Assembly (NCBI GenBank): GCA_031290135.1 | Contig: JAITOE010000056.1 | Coordinates: 1-40,896 of the forward strand | DNA length: 40,896 nt | Direction of reading: 5' to 3' | Source: Eubacteriales Family XIII. Incertae Sedis bacterium | GTDB taxonomy: Bacteria; Bacillota; Clostridia; Peptostreptococcales; Anaerovoracaceae | Shown here: positions 1-10,272 of the stretch, in pieces | Layout: every line of letters starts with the position of its first letter | Position numbering within the stretch: position 1 is the stretch's first letter | Program-made: the position numbers and the translations under genes | The notes under the pieces: generated by a model | Databases searched by the model: none | What the model was told of the DNA's origin: nothing | What the model saw: only the letters and a program-made list of their open reading frames with translations

Positions 1-155
1 AATGGTTTTGCCGTCCCCGCTTCATCTCCCAAGGCCGTCTTGGCCGTTTCCGATCTTGTTTGCCGGACGCAGTGCTGCCTTGTTATCGCGGCTGTATGTT
101 GCATAGGTGAGTAGTAACAATAAATTCGAGAATTCAACGAAAATTCGAGAATCCT

Positions 156-184
156 TTGACAAGGAAACACGCAAGGGTTATAAT
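156..184 (+). promoter_or_regulatory. Consensus sigma70-type promoter for the MCP gene: TTGACA, 17 nt, TATAAT
   Basis: TTGACA at 156-161, 17-nt spacer, TATAAT at 179-184, about 60 nt upstream of the ATG at 244. Confidence 0.8.
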
Positions 185-243
185 GGAAGCTTGAAGAGAC
201 GTTGCTTTATCTGTTAAACACTGGGCTGGGGGGTGTGTTCTTT

Positions 244-2235
244 ATGCCTTACACACAATCAATACGCTTTAAAATCATGCTTTTGGTCGTTGTTCCGCTG
301 TTCGTCGTCGCCGTCGTCTATATCTCCGTCGCGATGTTTACGGCAAACAAGCTGCTGGACGACAACAACATCGTGGTGTCGGAATCCACGGAAGAAACCG
401 TCCTCGCCATCGTTGAAGACTGGCGGACATCGACGCTGGCCTACGCGCAAGTCATCGCCGACCTTCCTTCGGACGCGCTGGCCGCCGCCATGGACGCGAA
501 GGACGCCGACGCCATCATCGCGCTTTCAAAGGAAGCCTTCGCCTACACGGGCTGTGACGGCATGACGTTCACCGACATGGAAGGAACCGCGCTGGCGCGT
601 GTCACGAACCCGGCAAAATTCGGCGACAACATCAAATCGTCCTTAGCCATCGCCGACGCGCTGGAGGGGAAATCGGTTTCCTACGCGTACCCGACCGCCA
701 ACAACGGGTTCAGCATTACCGCGGGCGTCCCCGTTGAATATTACGGGACGCAAATCGGCGTGCTATTTTTGTCCAAACGCCTTGACAAGGCGGAAAACCT
801 GGAAGATATCAAGCGCATGTCGGGCTGCGAGGTCGTGCTGTACCAGAATGACGAGCTTGCCATGGCCACATTTGAAGACGATGCCTACGCGCCCGGCCAG
901 AAGCTGGACGAAGCGATCTGGGCATCCATAAGCGCCAAAGACAGCTTTGCTGAAACCGCGAAAACGGGCGGCAATGACGTGCTGCGGCGTTACACGCCCC
1001 TCACCGGAAAAGACGACGCGGTGGTAGGGACCTTGCTGACAATCAGCATAAAAGAACGAAGCAACTGGACAATTACCATGTGGGCCATCATCTTTGTCTT
1101 GTCCATCATCATACTGTTCCCCGTCCTTTCGGTGAACATCCTGAAATTCGTAAAGCCGATCCGCTTGCTGAGCGACCAGGCCAAGCAGCTTTCTTCCGGC
1201 GACGTCAACGTGGAAATCCAGCATACCCGCAAGGATGAGATCGGCGTGCTGCAAGACAGCATGAAAGGCCTGGCGAACGCGATGACCCGGCAGGCGGACG
1301 CCATCGCACACATCGCCGCCGGGGATTTTTCCGTGACATACACACCCCGCTCCGCGCAGGACACCGTGGGCAACAGTTTAACTGAAATGCTGGCGCGCAA
1401 CAACGCGGTGTTTTCCGAAATCCGCTCGGCGTCCAACCAGGTCATGTCGGGTTCGCAGCAGGTTTCCCAGGCGTCCCAGAACCTTGCGTCGGGCGCCGGC
1501 ACGCAGGCTTCGACCATCGCGGAGTTCAGCGCCACCATGGCGGGGATCCAGGACATGGCAGACGGAAACATGGAAACGGCCACGGAGGCGCTGGCGGACG
1601 TCGCGGAGGCGGGGCGCGTGATGGGCGCCTGCATGGAAAATATGGAGCGGATGCTTGAAGCGATGCGGAACATCGACGAAAAATCGAAAAGCATCTCAAA
1701 TGTCATCAAGGTAATTGACGACATTGCGTTCCAGACCAACATTTTGGCGCTGAACGCGGCAGTTGAGGCAGCCAGGGCAGGGGAACACGGGCGCGGTTTC
1801 GCGGTCGTCGCAGATGAAGTCCGCAACCTCGCGGCAAAGAGCGCGGAAGCCGCGAAAGAGACGACCGCCCTGATTGCGGGCAGCACCCAGAGCGTTCAGG
1901 AAGGCAACGGGATTGTCGCTAAAGTGAACGAAGACCTTCTCGCGGTCAGCGAAATTTCCGCGAAAAACGGGGAGGCGATCGAAAAGCTGCATTCCGCGTC
2001 CAAGGAACAAAGCGGTTCATTGGCAGAGGCCACGACATCCATCGAGCAGCTTTCTTCCGTGGTACAGGCGAATTCCGCCGCCGCCCAGGAAACAGCGGCG
2101 GCCTCCGAGGAAATGTCCGCGCAGTCCGTGATACTCAACGAGATCGTGGACAGGTTCAAGCTGGACGAAAACGGGCAGGGGCCGGACGCAGACAGATACA
2201 GACCGGACGAAGGACCGTTTCTCCGGCTGGAATAG
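244..2235 (+). CDS. Methyl-accepting chemotaxis protein (periplasmic sensor, HAMP, MA signalling domain)
   Basis: ORF from MPYTQSIRFK; two hydrophobic segments; signalling hairpin motif IDDIAFQTNILALNAAVEAARAGEHGRGFAVVADEVRNLA. Confidence 0.95.
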   Translation: MPYTQSIRFKIMLLVVVPLFVVAVVYISVAMFTANKLLDDNNIVVSESTEETVLAIVEDWRTSTLAYAQVIADLPSDALAAAMDAKDADAIIALSKEAFAYTGCDGMTFTDMEGTALARVTNPAKFGDNIKSSLAIADALEGKSVSYAYPTANNGFSITAGVPVEYYGTQIGVLFLSKRLDKAENLEDIKRMSGCEVVLYQNDELAMATFEDDAYAPGQKLDEAIWASISAKDSFAETAKTGGNDVLRRYTPLTGKDDAVVGTLLTISIKERSNWTITMWAIIFVLSIIILFPVLSVNILKFVKPIRLLSDQAKQLSSGDVNVEIQHTRKDEIGVLQDSMKGLANAMTRQADAIAHIAAGDFSVTYTPRSAQDTVGNSLTEMLARNNAVFSEIRSASNQVMSGSQQVSQASQNLASGAGTQASTIAEFSATMAGIQDMADGNMETATEALADVAEAGRVMGACMENMERMLEAMRNIDEKSKSISNVIKVIDDIAFQTNILALNAAVEAARAGEHGRGFAVVADEVRNLAAKSAEAAKETTALIAGSTQSVQEGNGIVAKVNEDLLAVSEISAKNGEAIEKLHSASKEQSGSLAEATTSIEQLSSVVQANSAAAQETAAASEEMSAQSVILNEIVDRFKLDENGQGPDADRYRPDEGPFLRLE

Positions 2236-2271
2236 GGTATGCGCTGCGCCGTTCATCGGCTCACTTTCCGG

Positions 2272-3540
2272 TTACGCATCGTCGTCCTCCGGTTCAATGA
2301 GCGGCTGTTCATCCGGCGTTTCAGTCAGTTCCTCGACTCCGCGCAGCGCCTTGTTAATCTGCCGCGTCCTCACCCCGACGATTTGCTCTATCGTGTTGTC
2401 TGCGGTCTGGAGCTGTTTGTGCGCCTGCGCAAGCAGCTTCTCGAACTCCGTAAACTGCTTCTTGACGGAGCGGAGCGTGTCCCAGACCTCCTGCGACCGC
2501 TGTTCTATGGCAAGTGTTTTGAAGCCCATTTGGAGCGAACCCAGGAATGCCGAAAGCGTCGTCGCGCCCACCGCCGTGACCTTGTATTTGTCGCGCAGTT
2601 CCTCAAACAGCCCGGCGTTTTGCACCACTTCCGCGTATAAGCCCTCGGTGGGCAGGAACAGCAGGGCGAAATCCGTGGTTTTCGGCGGCACGATATATTT
2701 ATCGTGAATGTCCTTTGCTTCGCTGCGGATACGGGCGAACAGGGCTGCCCGCGCCGCCTTGATTTCCTCCTTGTCCTCCGCGTCGATCAGGCGGTTGTAA
2801 TCCTCAACCGGGAACTTGCTGTCAATCGGCAGAAGGAGGGGGGCGTCCCCGCTGCCGGGCAGTTTGATTGCGAACTCGACCCGCTTATTTGCCGCTATTT
2901 CCACGTTCGTGTCGTATTGGATCGGCGCGAGTATGTCCGACAAGAGCTTTTCAAGTCGCACTTCGCCGTAAGTGCCGCGCTCCTTGACGTTGGTCAGCGC
3001 GTTTTTGAGCGACTTCGCGTCGGTGGCGAGGGCTTTCATTTCGCCCAGCCCCCGGCCGACGCTCTCCAATTGTTTGCTTACAAGCTCAAATGACTGCGAC
3101 AGCCGCGTCTCCAGCGTCTTTTGCAGTTTTTCGTCCACCACGCCCTGCATCTGTTCAAGGCGCTTCTCGTTGCTTTCCTGGAGGGCCTGCATCTTGCGTT
3201 CGAGCGTGGCGTTGACCTTTTCAAGGTTTTCGGCGTTCCCGCGCTGAATGGCGGACAGGCGGGAATCGACTTGGGACTGGAACTCCCGCATTTGTTTCGC
3301 CTGTTCCTCGCGGCTTGACTGGAGCGTGGTCTGCACGCTCTCCTGAATCACGCCGAAGCGCTGGAACTGCTCTGTCACGCCCGCCGATATTTGTTTGGAC
3401 ACGCTGTCTGTCTGCTCGGCGGCGGCGCGCTTCAAAAGCGCGGCGATCTCGCCGACGTCAGACGTTTTGCGGCCGGTTATCTGCAAGACGATGACCACGA
3501 TCAAAAGGACTGTTATTGCCGCGGCCATAGCTATTTCCAT
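2272..3540 (-). CDS. rmuC: DNA recombination protein RmuC
   Basis: N-terminal TM helix, long coiled coil, then the RmuC core (KERGTYGEVRLEKLLSDIL, LPIDSKFPVEDYNRL, FLPTEGLYAEV). Confidence 0.93.
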   Translation of the reverse strand: MEIAMAAAITVLLIVVIVLQITGRKTSDVGEIAALLKRAAAEQTDSVSKQISAGVTEQFQRFGVIQESVQTTLQSSREEQAKQMREFQSQVDSRLSAIQRGNAENLEKVNATLERKMQALQESNEKRLEQMQGVVDEKLQKTLETRLSQSFELVSKQLESVGRGLGEMKALATDAKSLKNALTNVKERGTYGEVRLEKLLSDILAPIQYDTNVEIAANKRVEFAIKLPGSGDAPLLLPIDSKFPVEDYNRLIDAEDKEEIKAARAALFARIRSEAKDIHDKYIVPPKTTDFALLFLPTEGLYAEVVQNAGLFEELRDKYKVTAVGATTLSAFLGSLQMGFKTLAIEQRSQEVWDTLRSVKKQFTEFEKLLAQAHKQLQTADNTIEQIVGVRTRQINKALRGVEELTETPDEQPLIEPEDDDA

Positions 3541-3544
3541 ATCG

Positions 3545-3720
3545 TCACCTCGTCACTTTCGCCATGAACGGAGCATAGCCGTCGATGACATCATAAACCA
3601 CGTCGCCGCCGATGATAGCCGCAAAATGTTCACGGGGCGCGGAATGACTGAACGGACGGCACGGCAAAATGCGCCGCGTGTTCTTGAAAGAACACCTGCC
3701 AATCCAGTATAACAAAATGT
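3545..3720 (-). pseudogene. Unidentified gene remnant directly upstream of rmuC; reading frame apparently disrupted
   Basis: C-terminal-looking peptide HFAAIIGGDVVYDVIDGYAPFMAKVTR* ends 2 nt before the rmuC ATG. Upstream coding-like peptide HFVILDWQVFFQEHAAHFAVPSVQSF lies in a different frame. Confidence 0.3.
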
Positions 3721-3839
3721 TACTGACGGAGCAACTGTTTCCGCACCTTCGGGAAGTCTCCGAGAAGTGGAATGCGAAGCGGAAGGACATATTGGGTGAA
3801 GTTCTTGTAGGAGGTTGTTGTCGTGGAATATATAACCCT

Positions 3840-4025
3840 TTGTCAGAAAGCCCGCATGCGGAAATGAAGGTTGTGTGCAGGGGCGTTCCTGCTGTACTGT
3901 TCGGAGACCACAAAGGCATCGCTTACATACTTGATTTCACACAGGTTGGTGACGCCGTCGCGCCTGTCGAGGACAAGGTCAATTTGCGCCTGCGGCTCCG
4001 AATATGTTGCGAAAAGCGTGTTTAT
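3840..4025 (-). pseudogene. Remnant of the C-terminal nuclease-like domain of an AAA-family ATP-binding protein
   Basis: Minus-strand translation TLFATYSEPQAQIDLVLDRRDGVTNLCEIKYVSDAFVVSEQYSRNAPAHNLHFRMRAF* resembles the 'GAQIDLxIDRxDxVINLCEIKYS..F.I...Y...L' C-terminus of bacterial AAA ATPases; no upstream ATPase domain is present. Confidence 0.6.
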
Positions 4026-4111
4026 TTTTGAGATTCCGCAACGTATTATTTTGCGGATTCACTTGAAACCGACTGTGTTTAGCTGATACAATTAAAATAA
4101 TCATAAAATAT

Positions 4112-4152
4112 ATGCCGCGAAAAGTCAATTGTTTTTACACTTTTCGCGGCAT
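4112..4152 (-). terminator. Strong hairpin downstream of the cyclophilin gene
   Basis: Perfect 14-bp inverted repeat atgccgcgaaaagt ... acttttcgcggcat with a 13-nt loop. Confidence 0.65.
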
Positions 4153-4184
4153 TGCACGGCATTGGAAAGATCCTCCCGCAGCTG

Positions 4185-4667
4185 CTACAGCAGCGTCACT
4201 TTCTTCATGACGGCGTCTTCCAGCGGCTTATCCATGCCGCCGCGTTTTTTGAGCACGATGGCGTCGGCGGCTTCCATTCCCTCCGTCACCTTTCCGAAAG
4301 CGGCGTATTTGCCGTCCAAGTGCGGCGATTTGGCCACCATGATGAAGAACTGCGATGATGCCGAATCCGGGTCGTTTGTCCTTGCCATGGACAATACGCC
4401 GCGGTCATGCGCCAGATCGTTCTGGAAGCCGTTTTCCGTGAATTCGCCGGAAATGCTTTCCGCCCGTTCCGTGGCGGAATCGCCGCCTTGGATCATGAAG
4501 CCGGGGATGACCCTGTGGAAGATCGTCCCGTCATAAAAGCCTTTTTCGACCAGCCCGATGAAGTTTTCGACCGTTTTCGGGGCGATGTCCGGGTAAAGCT
4601 CCGCCCGGATGACGTCGCCGTTTTCCATTTCAATCTGTATCGTTCTTTTTTCCGTGTTTTCGCTCAT
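4185..4667 (-). CDS. Peptidyl-prolyl cis-trans isomerase, cyclophilin type
   Basis: VENFIGLVEKGFYDGTIFHRVIPGFMIQGGD, FGKVTEGMEAAD. Start set at MSENTEK because the longer ORF N-terminus is a translated dispersed repeat (DCFAPLAMTK). Confidence 0.95.
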   Translation of the reverse strand: MSENTEKRTIQIEMENGDVIRAELYPDIAPKTVENFIGLVEKGFYDGTIFHRVIPGFMIQGGDSATERAESISGEFTENGFQNDLAHDRGVLSMARTNDPDSASSQFFIMVAKSPHLDGKYAAFGKVTEGMEAADAIVLKKRGGMDKPLEDAVMKKVTLL

Positions 4668-4703
4668 TGTCGTCTCCTTACCTACATTTATATGTAACGA
4701 TTT

Positions 4704-4776
4704 CGTCATTGCGAGCGGGGCGAAGCAATCCAGTTGCATGCGGGTTGCTTTGTCGCCATGCTTCTCGCAATGGCGG
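4704..4776. repeat. Dispersed imperfect-palindrome repeat (GTCATTGCGAG...GAAGCAATCC class), copy 1
   Basis: tcattgcgagcggggcgaagcaatccag ... gggttgctttgtcgccatgcttctcgcaatgg forms an imperfect inverted repeat; related copies near 22380 and 38005. Confidence 0.75.
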
Positions 4777-4832
4777 AGGGGTATAGCCATCCGCGCCGGG
4801 TTCCGTTACCATGCGAAACGAATACCGCCGCC

Positions 4833-5294
4833 CTACCTTACCTTAAACACCGCATGGCCGCCGCGTCCCGCGTTTGTTTCCGCCAGAACGTCCCAGAGTT
4901 CGTCCCGGATGGCGGGCGGGTATACCTGCGGAAGCGCGGCTGTTTCCGCGCGCGTGAAAAAACGCAGCTCCCGCAGAACCTGGTGGCCGGCGTCAAATTC
5001 CGGGTCGCTGCCCAGCGACGCCCGGCCGCCCTCCGTCTCCGAGAGGAAGAAATTCACGAAGTGCTGCCCTCTCTCCGGCGACACCTCTTCCACATGCCAA
5101 ATCAGCGCCCCCGCCCGGATATCCAGCCCGGTTTCCTCGCGGACTTCGCGGACTGCGGCTTCTTCCGCGTTTTCATTCTCTTCGATGCCGCCGCCTGGAA
5201 GCATCCAGATATCTTTGTCTTCATGGCGCTGCCGGACCAAGAGGATCCGTCCCTCCGGATCAAGGACTACGACTCTGACGCCGCCTTTCCACAT
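4833..5294 (-). CDS. NUDIX hydrolase
   Basis: Nudix box GGGIEENENAEEAAVREVREETGLDI. Confidence 0.93.
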   Translation of the reverse strand: MWKGGVRVVVLDPEGRILLVRQRHEDKDIWMLPGGGIEENENAEEAAVREVREETGLDIRAGALIWHVEEVSPERGQHFVNFFLSETEGGRASLGSDPEFDAGHQVLRELRFFTRAETAALPQVYPPAIRDELWDVLAETNAGRGGHAVFKVR

Positions 5295-5312
5295 TTTCTT
5301 CGCTCCTTCGGC

Positions 5313-7058
5313 CTATCCCTTCACCATCCCGCGGATCTCCGCCCGTATCAGCCGGATGGCGTCCGCCACGGCGTCCGCCGTGTTTTTTTCGGTAAAGCCG
5401 CCTTCCCGCCGCAGCTTGTATTCCACCCGGTCCGCGGCGGCGTTTTTCCCGACGGTGATTCTTATGGGAATGCCGAGAAGATCCGCGTCGTTGAATTTGA
5501 CGCCCGGCCGTTCGGCCCGGTCGTCCAGCAGGGCTTCCGCGCCGCCGTCCAGCAGGGCCGCGTAGATTTTTTCCGCCAGGGCTTTCTGCACCGGGTCGTC
5601 GTGTTTGACAAGCGTCACGATGACGTGGTACGGCGCCACGGAAACCGGCCAGATCAGCCCTTTTTCATCATGGTGCTGCTCCGCCACCGCCGCCAGCGTC
5701 CGCGTCACGCCGATCCCGTAACTGCCCATGACGACCGGATGGTCCTGCATGTTTTCGTCTTTGTAGTACGCGCCCATGGATTCGCTGTACTTCGTTCCCA
5801 ATTTAAAGACCTGCCCCACCTCGATGCCGCGCGCCAGTTTCACGGGTGCGCCGCAAACCGGGCAGGGGTCGCCCTCCCGCACTTTTTTCAAGTCTGCGAT
5901 AAGCTCCGCCGTGTAATCCCTGCCGTAATTCACATGAATCATGTGATGATCCGGCTTACAGGCGCCGGCGCACATGTTTTTCATGCCCGGAAGCTCGCTG
6001 TCCACGATGATTTTGCAATTCCGGATGCCAATAGGCCCGGTAAAGCCTCCCACGCTGCCTGTTTCCGCCCCCATCGCCTGTTCGTCCGCAAAGCCGACGC
6101 GGTGTTCCGGCACGCCCAGGAAATTGATGAGCTTGGTCATGTTCAGTTCCCGGTCGCCGCGCACAAAGGCCGCCACGTATTCCGCAGGCCGCCCTTCTTC
6201 GTCGTATACCGTCAAAAGGAGCGCCTTGATCGTTTTTTCTTTCGGGATCCGCAGATAAGCCGCCACCTCTTCGATGCTCTTCGTTCCCGGCGTGGAAACG
6301 GTTTCCAGCGGCAGCTCCGCTTCGTTTCCGGGCGCGGTGCCTTGCATGGCCGCCCGTTCCGTGGTCGCCGCCATGTCGCAGGCGTCGCAATAGGCGATCT
6401 CGCTCTCTCCCACGTCGGCCAGGGCGGTAAACTCATGGGAGGCATTCCCCCCCATGGCGCCGCTGTCCGCTTCCACCGCGCGGAATGTCAGCCCGCAGCG
6501 TTCAAACACCCGTTCGTAGGCTTCGTACATGTCCGCATAGCTCTCATCCAAGCCCGCCGGGTCCCTGTCGAAGGAATAAGCGTCTTTCATGACGAACTCC
6601 CGGCTGCGCATGAGCCCGAAACGCGGCCTTGCCTCGTCCCTGTATTTGGTCTGTATCTGGTACAGGTTGAGCGGCAGCTGCCGGTAGGAGCTCACCTCCG
6701 TCCGCACGATGTCCGTGAACACCTCTTCGTGGGTGGGACCTAAGCAGAATTCGCGCTCGTGCCGGTCTTTCAGGCGCCACATCTCCGGCCCCATCACGTA
6801 CCATCTGCCCGATTCCATCCAAAGCTCGGCGGGCTGGATGGCGGACATGTGTATCTCCTGCGCGCCTTTCGCGTCCATTTCCTGGCGGACGATTTCTTCG
6901 ATTTTACGGACGGAGCGAAAACCCATCGGCATAAAGCCGTACACGCCCGAAACTAACTTACGGATCATTCCACTTCGCAAAAGCCATATGTGGCTGGGTA
7001 TTTCCGCCTCGGCAGGCACCTCCCGAAGCGTGTTCAGATGCAGTTTCGAAAGTCTCAT
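5313..7058 (-). CDS. proS: Prolyl-tRNA synthetase (bacterial type with YbaK-like editing insertion)
   Basis: GFMPMGFRSVRKIEEIVRQEM, LGPTHEEVFTDI, MRSREFVMKDAYSF, GSYGIGVTRTLAAVAEQHHDEKGLIWP. Confidence 0.97.
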   Translation of the reverse strand: MRLSKLHLNTLREVPAEAEIPSHIWLLRSGMIRKLVSGVYGFMPMGFRSVRKIEEIVRQEMDAKGAQEIHMSAIQPAELWMESGRWYVMGPEMWRLKDRHEREFCLGPTHEEVFTDIVRTEVSSYRQLPLNLYQIQTKYRDEARPRFGLMRSREFVMKDAYSFDRDPAGLDESYADMYEAYERVFERCGLTFRAVEADSGAMGGNASHEFTALADVGESEIAYCDACDMAATTERAAMQGTAPGNEAELPLETVSTPGTKSIEEVAAYLRIPKEKTIKALLLTVYDEEGRPAEYVAAFVRGDRELNMTKLINFLGVPEHRVGFADEQAMGAETGSVGGFTGPIGIRNCKIIVDSELPGMKNMCAGACKPDHHMIHVNYGRDYTAELIADLKKVREGDPCPVCGAPVKLARGIEVGQVFKLGTKYSESMGAYYKDENMQDHPVVMGSYGIGVTRTLAAVAEQHHDEKGLIWPVSVAPYHVIVTLVKHDDPVQKALAEKIYAALLDGGAEALLDDRAERPGVKFNDADLLGIPIRITVGKNAAADRVEYKLRREGGFTEKNTADAVADAIRLIRAEIRGMVKG

Positions 7059-7068
7059 AAATCCCTCC

Positions 7069-8400
7069 TCAGAATATAATATCCCGACGCCAGAGCAACA
7101 CCGCCGCGTGTGCGGCGATCCCTTCCTCCCGGCCGGTGAATCCCATTCCCTCCGTGGTCGTGGCCTTTACGCTGATCTGTCCCGCCTCCGCCGCCAAAGC
7201 GCCCGCCAGCCTTTCCCGCATCGCTTCCGTATGCGGCGCCAGCTTCGGCTGCTGCGCGACCACCGTAATGTCGGCGTTTCCCAGTTCGTATCCGGCGTCC
7301 CGGACCGCGCGCATCACCTTTTCCAGCAACGTCAGGCTGGATATGCCCGCATATTCCGGCGCCGTGTCCGGAAACATCTTACCGATGTCGCCGAGGGCCG
7401 CCGCGCCCAGCAGCGCGTCCATCAGGGCGTGCGTCAGCACGTCCGCGTCGGAGTGTCCCAGCAGGCCGCGCGCGTGGGCGATCTCCACCCCGCCCAGCAC
7501 AAGGGGCCGCCCTGCGGAAAAACGGTGCGCGTCGTAGCCCTCCCCGACGCGGACGCCCGTCCCCGCCGGTCTTGCGTCCGAAGCATCCTCCGGATTCGTC
7601 GCCGGTCTTGCATCCCTCGCTGGCCTTACCTCTGCTTCCGCCCCCGGTCTTACATCCCCCGTCGGCCTTACTTCCGCCGCCCCCCCCGACGGCCTCAACT
7701 CCCCACCCGAAGCAGTCTCTGCCGCCCCCGCAATGGATTCCCCTGCGGCCAGATCCTCCGGCGTGGTGATCTTAATGTTATCATACGCCCCCTCTGTAAG
7801 ATACACCTTTTTTCCGATCCGTTCAAGCAAAATCCCGTCGTCCGTTCCGGCATAGCCCGTTTTTTTCGCCTCCGCGTGCGCCTCCGCGAGCCACGCCCGC
7901 CGAAACCCCTGCGGCGTCTGGACGGCATAGAGCCGGTCCCGTTCGAGGTTCCCGGTAAAAACGCCGTCCGCCGCGCAGCGGATCGTGTCTTTCACCGCCA
8001 CTGCCGCCAGGACCGCGCCCAGCTCCGCCGCGCCGCGGATCACGCGGTCTATGCAGCCCTGTGAAACAAAGGGCCGCGCCGCGTCGTGGACCAAAACCAG
8101 TTCCACCGCCTCCGGCAAGGCCGAAAGTCCCGCCCGTACCGATTCCTGCCGCGTCGCGCCGCCGGGGATCACGCCCCGCAGTTTGGGGCCGCCGCCCTCT
8201 TCCCGGCAAAGCGCCAGCTGCGACGCGTCCGCGACAATGTAAATATCGTCAACGGAAGCATTCTTTTCGAATGCTTCCGCTGTTCTTGCCAGAACCGACT
8301 TCCCGCCGATTTCCATAAATTGCTTCGGGGTTTCCGCGCCCATGCGCGAACCCGTGCCGGCCGCCGCGATCAGCGCCGCCACTCGTTGATTTCGATACAT
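7069..8400 (-). CDS. ispDF: Bifunctional IspD/IspF fusion (MEP cytidylyltransferase / MECDP synthase)
   Basis: IspD part ([29 protein letters not shown]) and IspF part ([63 protein letters not shown]) in one ORF. Confidence 0.95.
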   Translation of the reverse strand: MYRNQRVAALIAAAGTGSRMGAETPKQFMEIGGKSVLARTAEAFEKNASVDDIYIVADASQLALCREEGGGPKLRGVIPGGATRQESVRAGLSALPEAVELVLVHDAARPFVSQGCIDRVIRGAAELGAVLAAVAVKDTIRCAADGVFTGNLERDRLYAVQTPQGFRRAWLAEAHAEAKKTGYAGTDDGILLERIGKKVYLTEGAYDNIKITTPEDLAAGESIAGAAETASGGELRPSGGAAEVRPTGDVRPGAEAEVRPARDARPATNPEDASDARPAGTGVRVGEGYDAHRFSAGRPLVLGGVEIAHARGLLGHSDADVLTHALMDALLGAAALGDIGKMFPDTAPEYAGISSLTLLEKVMRAVRDAGYELGNADITVVAQQPKLAPHTEAMRERLAGALAAEAGQISVKATTTEGMGFTGREEGIAAHAAVLLWRRDIIF

Positions 8401-8405
8401 CCGAA

Positions 8406-9512
8406 TTATTTACCCTTTGGTTTTCCGAAGATCATCTTGCCTGCGGAGGTTTGCAGCACGCTGGTGACGGTGACGTCGATGGTTTTCCCGATAAAGCGCC
8501 GGCCGTCCTCCACGACGATCATGGTGCCGTCGTCCAAATACGCCACGGCCTGGTTGTTTTCCTTGCCCTCCTTCACGAGGAAAAGGTTCATCGATTCGCC
8601 CGGCAGCACCACCGGTTTCAGCGTGTTGGCCAGCTCGTTGATGTTCAGCACCTCCACGCCCTGGATGGTCGCCACCTTGTTCAGGTTGAAATCATTGGTG
8701 ACGACTTTTCCGTGCAGGTTCTGCGCGAGCTTCAGCAGCTTGATGTCCACTTCCGGGATTTCTTCAAGGCTTTTTTCCGCCTCCGTGTTGTAGATCTCCA
8801 CGCCGTGTTCCGTCTGGATGCGGTTGAGGACGTCTAAGCCCCGCCGGCCCCTGTTGCGCTTCAGGCTGTCCGAAGAGTCCGCGATATGCCGCAGCTCCAC
8901 GAGGACGAATTCCGGGATCACGATCTTGCCTTCAATGAAGCCCGTCTTCATGATGTCCGCGATCCGCCCGTCGATGATCACGCTGGTATCTAAGATCTTC
9001 GGCGTCGCGTCCGCGTCCTTGCCCTTTCCCCTGCCCTTGGCCGGGGCGCCGAGCCGGGCCGCAAGCAGGAGCGAAACGACGTCCTTCGCTTTCCGCGTGG
9101 CGATGACAATGCCCAGATAGCCCATGATGATGTAGGTGACGATGCTCAGGACCACGCTGATGTATTGGCCCGTGCCCGCAAAGATGTTGCTGATCAGAAA
9201 GGCGATGAGCAAGCCTATCACAAGGCCCGCCGTTCCGACCAGAATGTCGTTTGCGGGGACGGACTGCAGATCCGTTTCTATGTTTTTCGCGACTTTCGCG
9301 CCTTGTCTGCTGAGGGCGGGCGTTATGAAAAAAAACAGGACCCCGAAAACGATTACGCAGGCCGCTGCAAAAATGGTGCTGTGCAGCGGTTCCATCCGCG
9401 TAAGGTCATACTGGCCCGTCAGAGGTCCCAGCAACCGTATCAGCAGGAAGACCCCGTACCCCAAAAAAAGACCCACCACGGCCGCAACGATCCGAATTAA
9501 CGTTTTTATCAA
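8406..9512 (-). CDS. PIN/TRAM domain membrane protein (YacL-like)
   Basis: Four hydrophobic segments, PIN motif [16 protein letters not shown]-terminal TRAM-like region. Confidence 0.92.
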   Translation of the reverse strand: MIKTLIRIVAAVVGLFLGYGVFLLIRLLGPLTGQYDLTRMEPLHSTIFAAACVIVFGVLFFFITPALSRQGAKVAKNIETDLQSVPANDILVGTAGLVIGLLIAFLISNIFAGTGQYISVVLSIVTYIIMGYLGIVIATRKAKDVVSLLLAARLGAPAKGRGKGKDADATPKILDTSVIIDGRIADIMKTGFIEGKIVIPEFVLVELRHIADSSDSLKRNRGRRGLDVLNRIQTEHGVEIYNTEAEKSLEEIPEVDIKLLKLAQNLHGKVVTNDFNLNKVATIQGVEVLNINELANTLKPVVLPGESMNLFLVKEGKENNQAVAYLDDGTMIVVEDGRRFIGKTIDVTVTSVLQTSAGKMIFGKPKGK

Positions 9513-9608
9513 TAACCCATCCCTTTCAATTCGCGTTTATTGCGTTTATTGCGTTTTGTTTAAACGAAAACTGCAAAAAACGCCCCCAATTCCCCCCTGT
9601 TTATAGCA

Positions 9609-10091
9609 TTAAATGCCGCAAACCATCTTTTCTATCTTGGTTTCCAGTTCGGAAGCCTCTACATTCACCGCGAGGATCAGTTCGCTGATCAGGATCTGCT
9701 TCGCGTTGCTCAGCATCTTTTTTTCGCCTGTGGACAGTTTTTTTACCCGGTCGATGCGCATGAGGTTCCGCACCACCTCCGCCACGTGGAACGTCTCGCC
9801 CGTTTTCAGCTTCGCCATGTTTTCACGGTAACGGCGGTTCCAGTTGTCCGACATTTCTGTCGAGTCATTGGCGAGGACGTCCATGATATGGGACGTTTCA
9901 TCCGCGTCTATCACCTCGCGCACGCCGATTACATCCGAACTTTCACAGGGTATCATGACCTTCATGTCGCCAAACGCGACCCTTAAAATGTAATACTCCC
10001 TTGTTTCGCCGAGAATTTTTTTCTCTTCAACAGCTTCTATGACGCCGGCACCGTGCATTGGATATACAATTCTGTCACCTATTGCAAACAT
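9609..10091 (-). CDS. CarD family transcriptional regulator
   Basis: MFAIGDRIVYPMHGAGVIEAVEEKKILGETREYYILR. Confidence 0.93.
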   Translation of the reverse strand: MFAIGDRIVYPMHGAGVIEAVEEKKILGETREYYILRVAFGDMKVMIPCESSDVIGVREVIDADETSHIMDVLANDSTEMSDNWNRRYRENMAKLKTGETFHVAEVVRNLMRIDRVKKLSTGEKKMLSNAKQILISELILAVNVEASELETKIEKMVCGI

Positions 10092-10272
10092 TTTACTCCT
10101 CCGTGAATGGCAGATGCGAAACAAAAAAGCGGTTGCATGAAGCATCCCCCTGTCTTATAGTATACCGCATCTTTCGGCAGGCTGTCAAGAAAACAATTTT
10201 TCAGTTTATCACAACGATATTGGCATGTCAACAAATTTTTTTCCCCAGAAGTTTCCATTTTCCATTTTGTAA

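Noticed and set aside
4734-6743. 669-aa + strand ORF opposite NUDIX and proS
   Set aside because: Arg/His/Pro-rich shadow ORF typical of the antisense frame of a GC-rich gene; proS on the other strand is unambiguous.
9530-9562. gcgtttattgcgtttattgcgttttg short repeat upstream of the PIN/TRAM gene
   Set aside because: Only two to three copies of a 9-mer in a short gap; too little to support a function.
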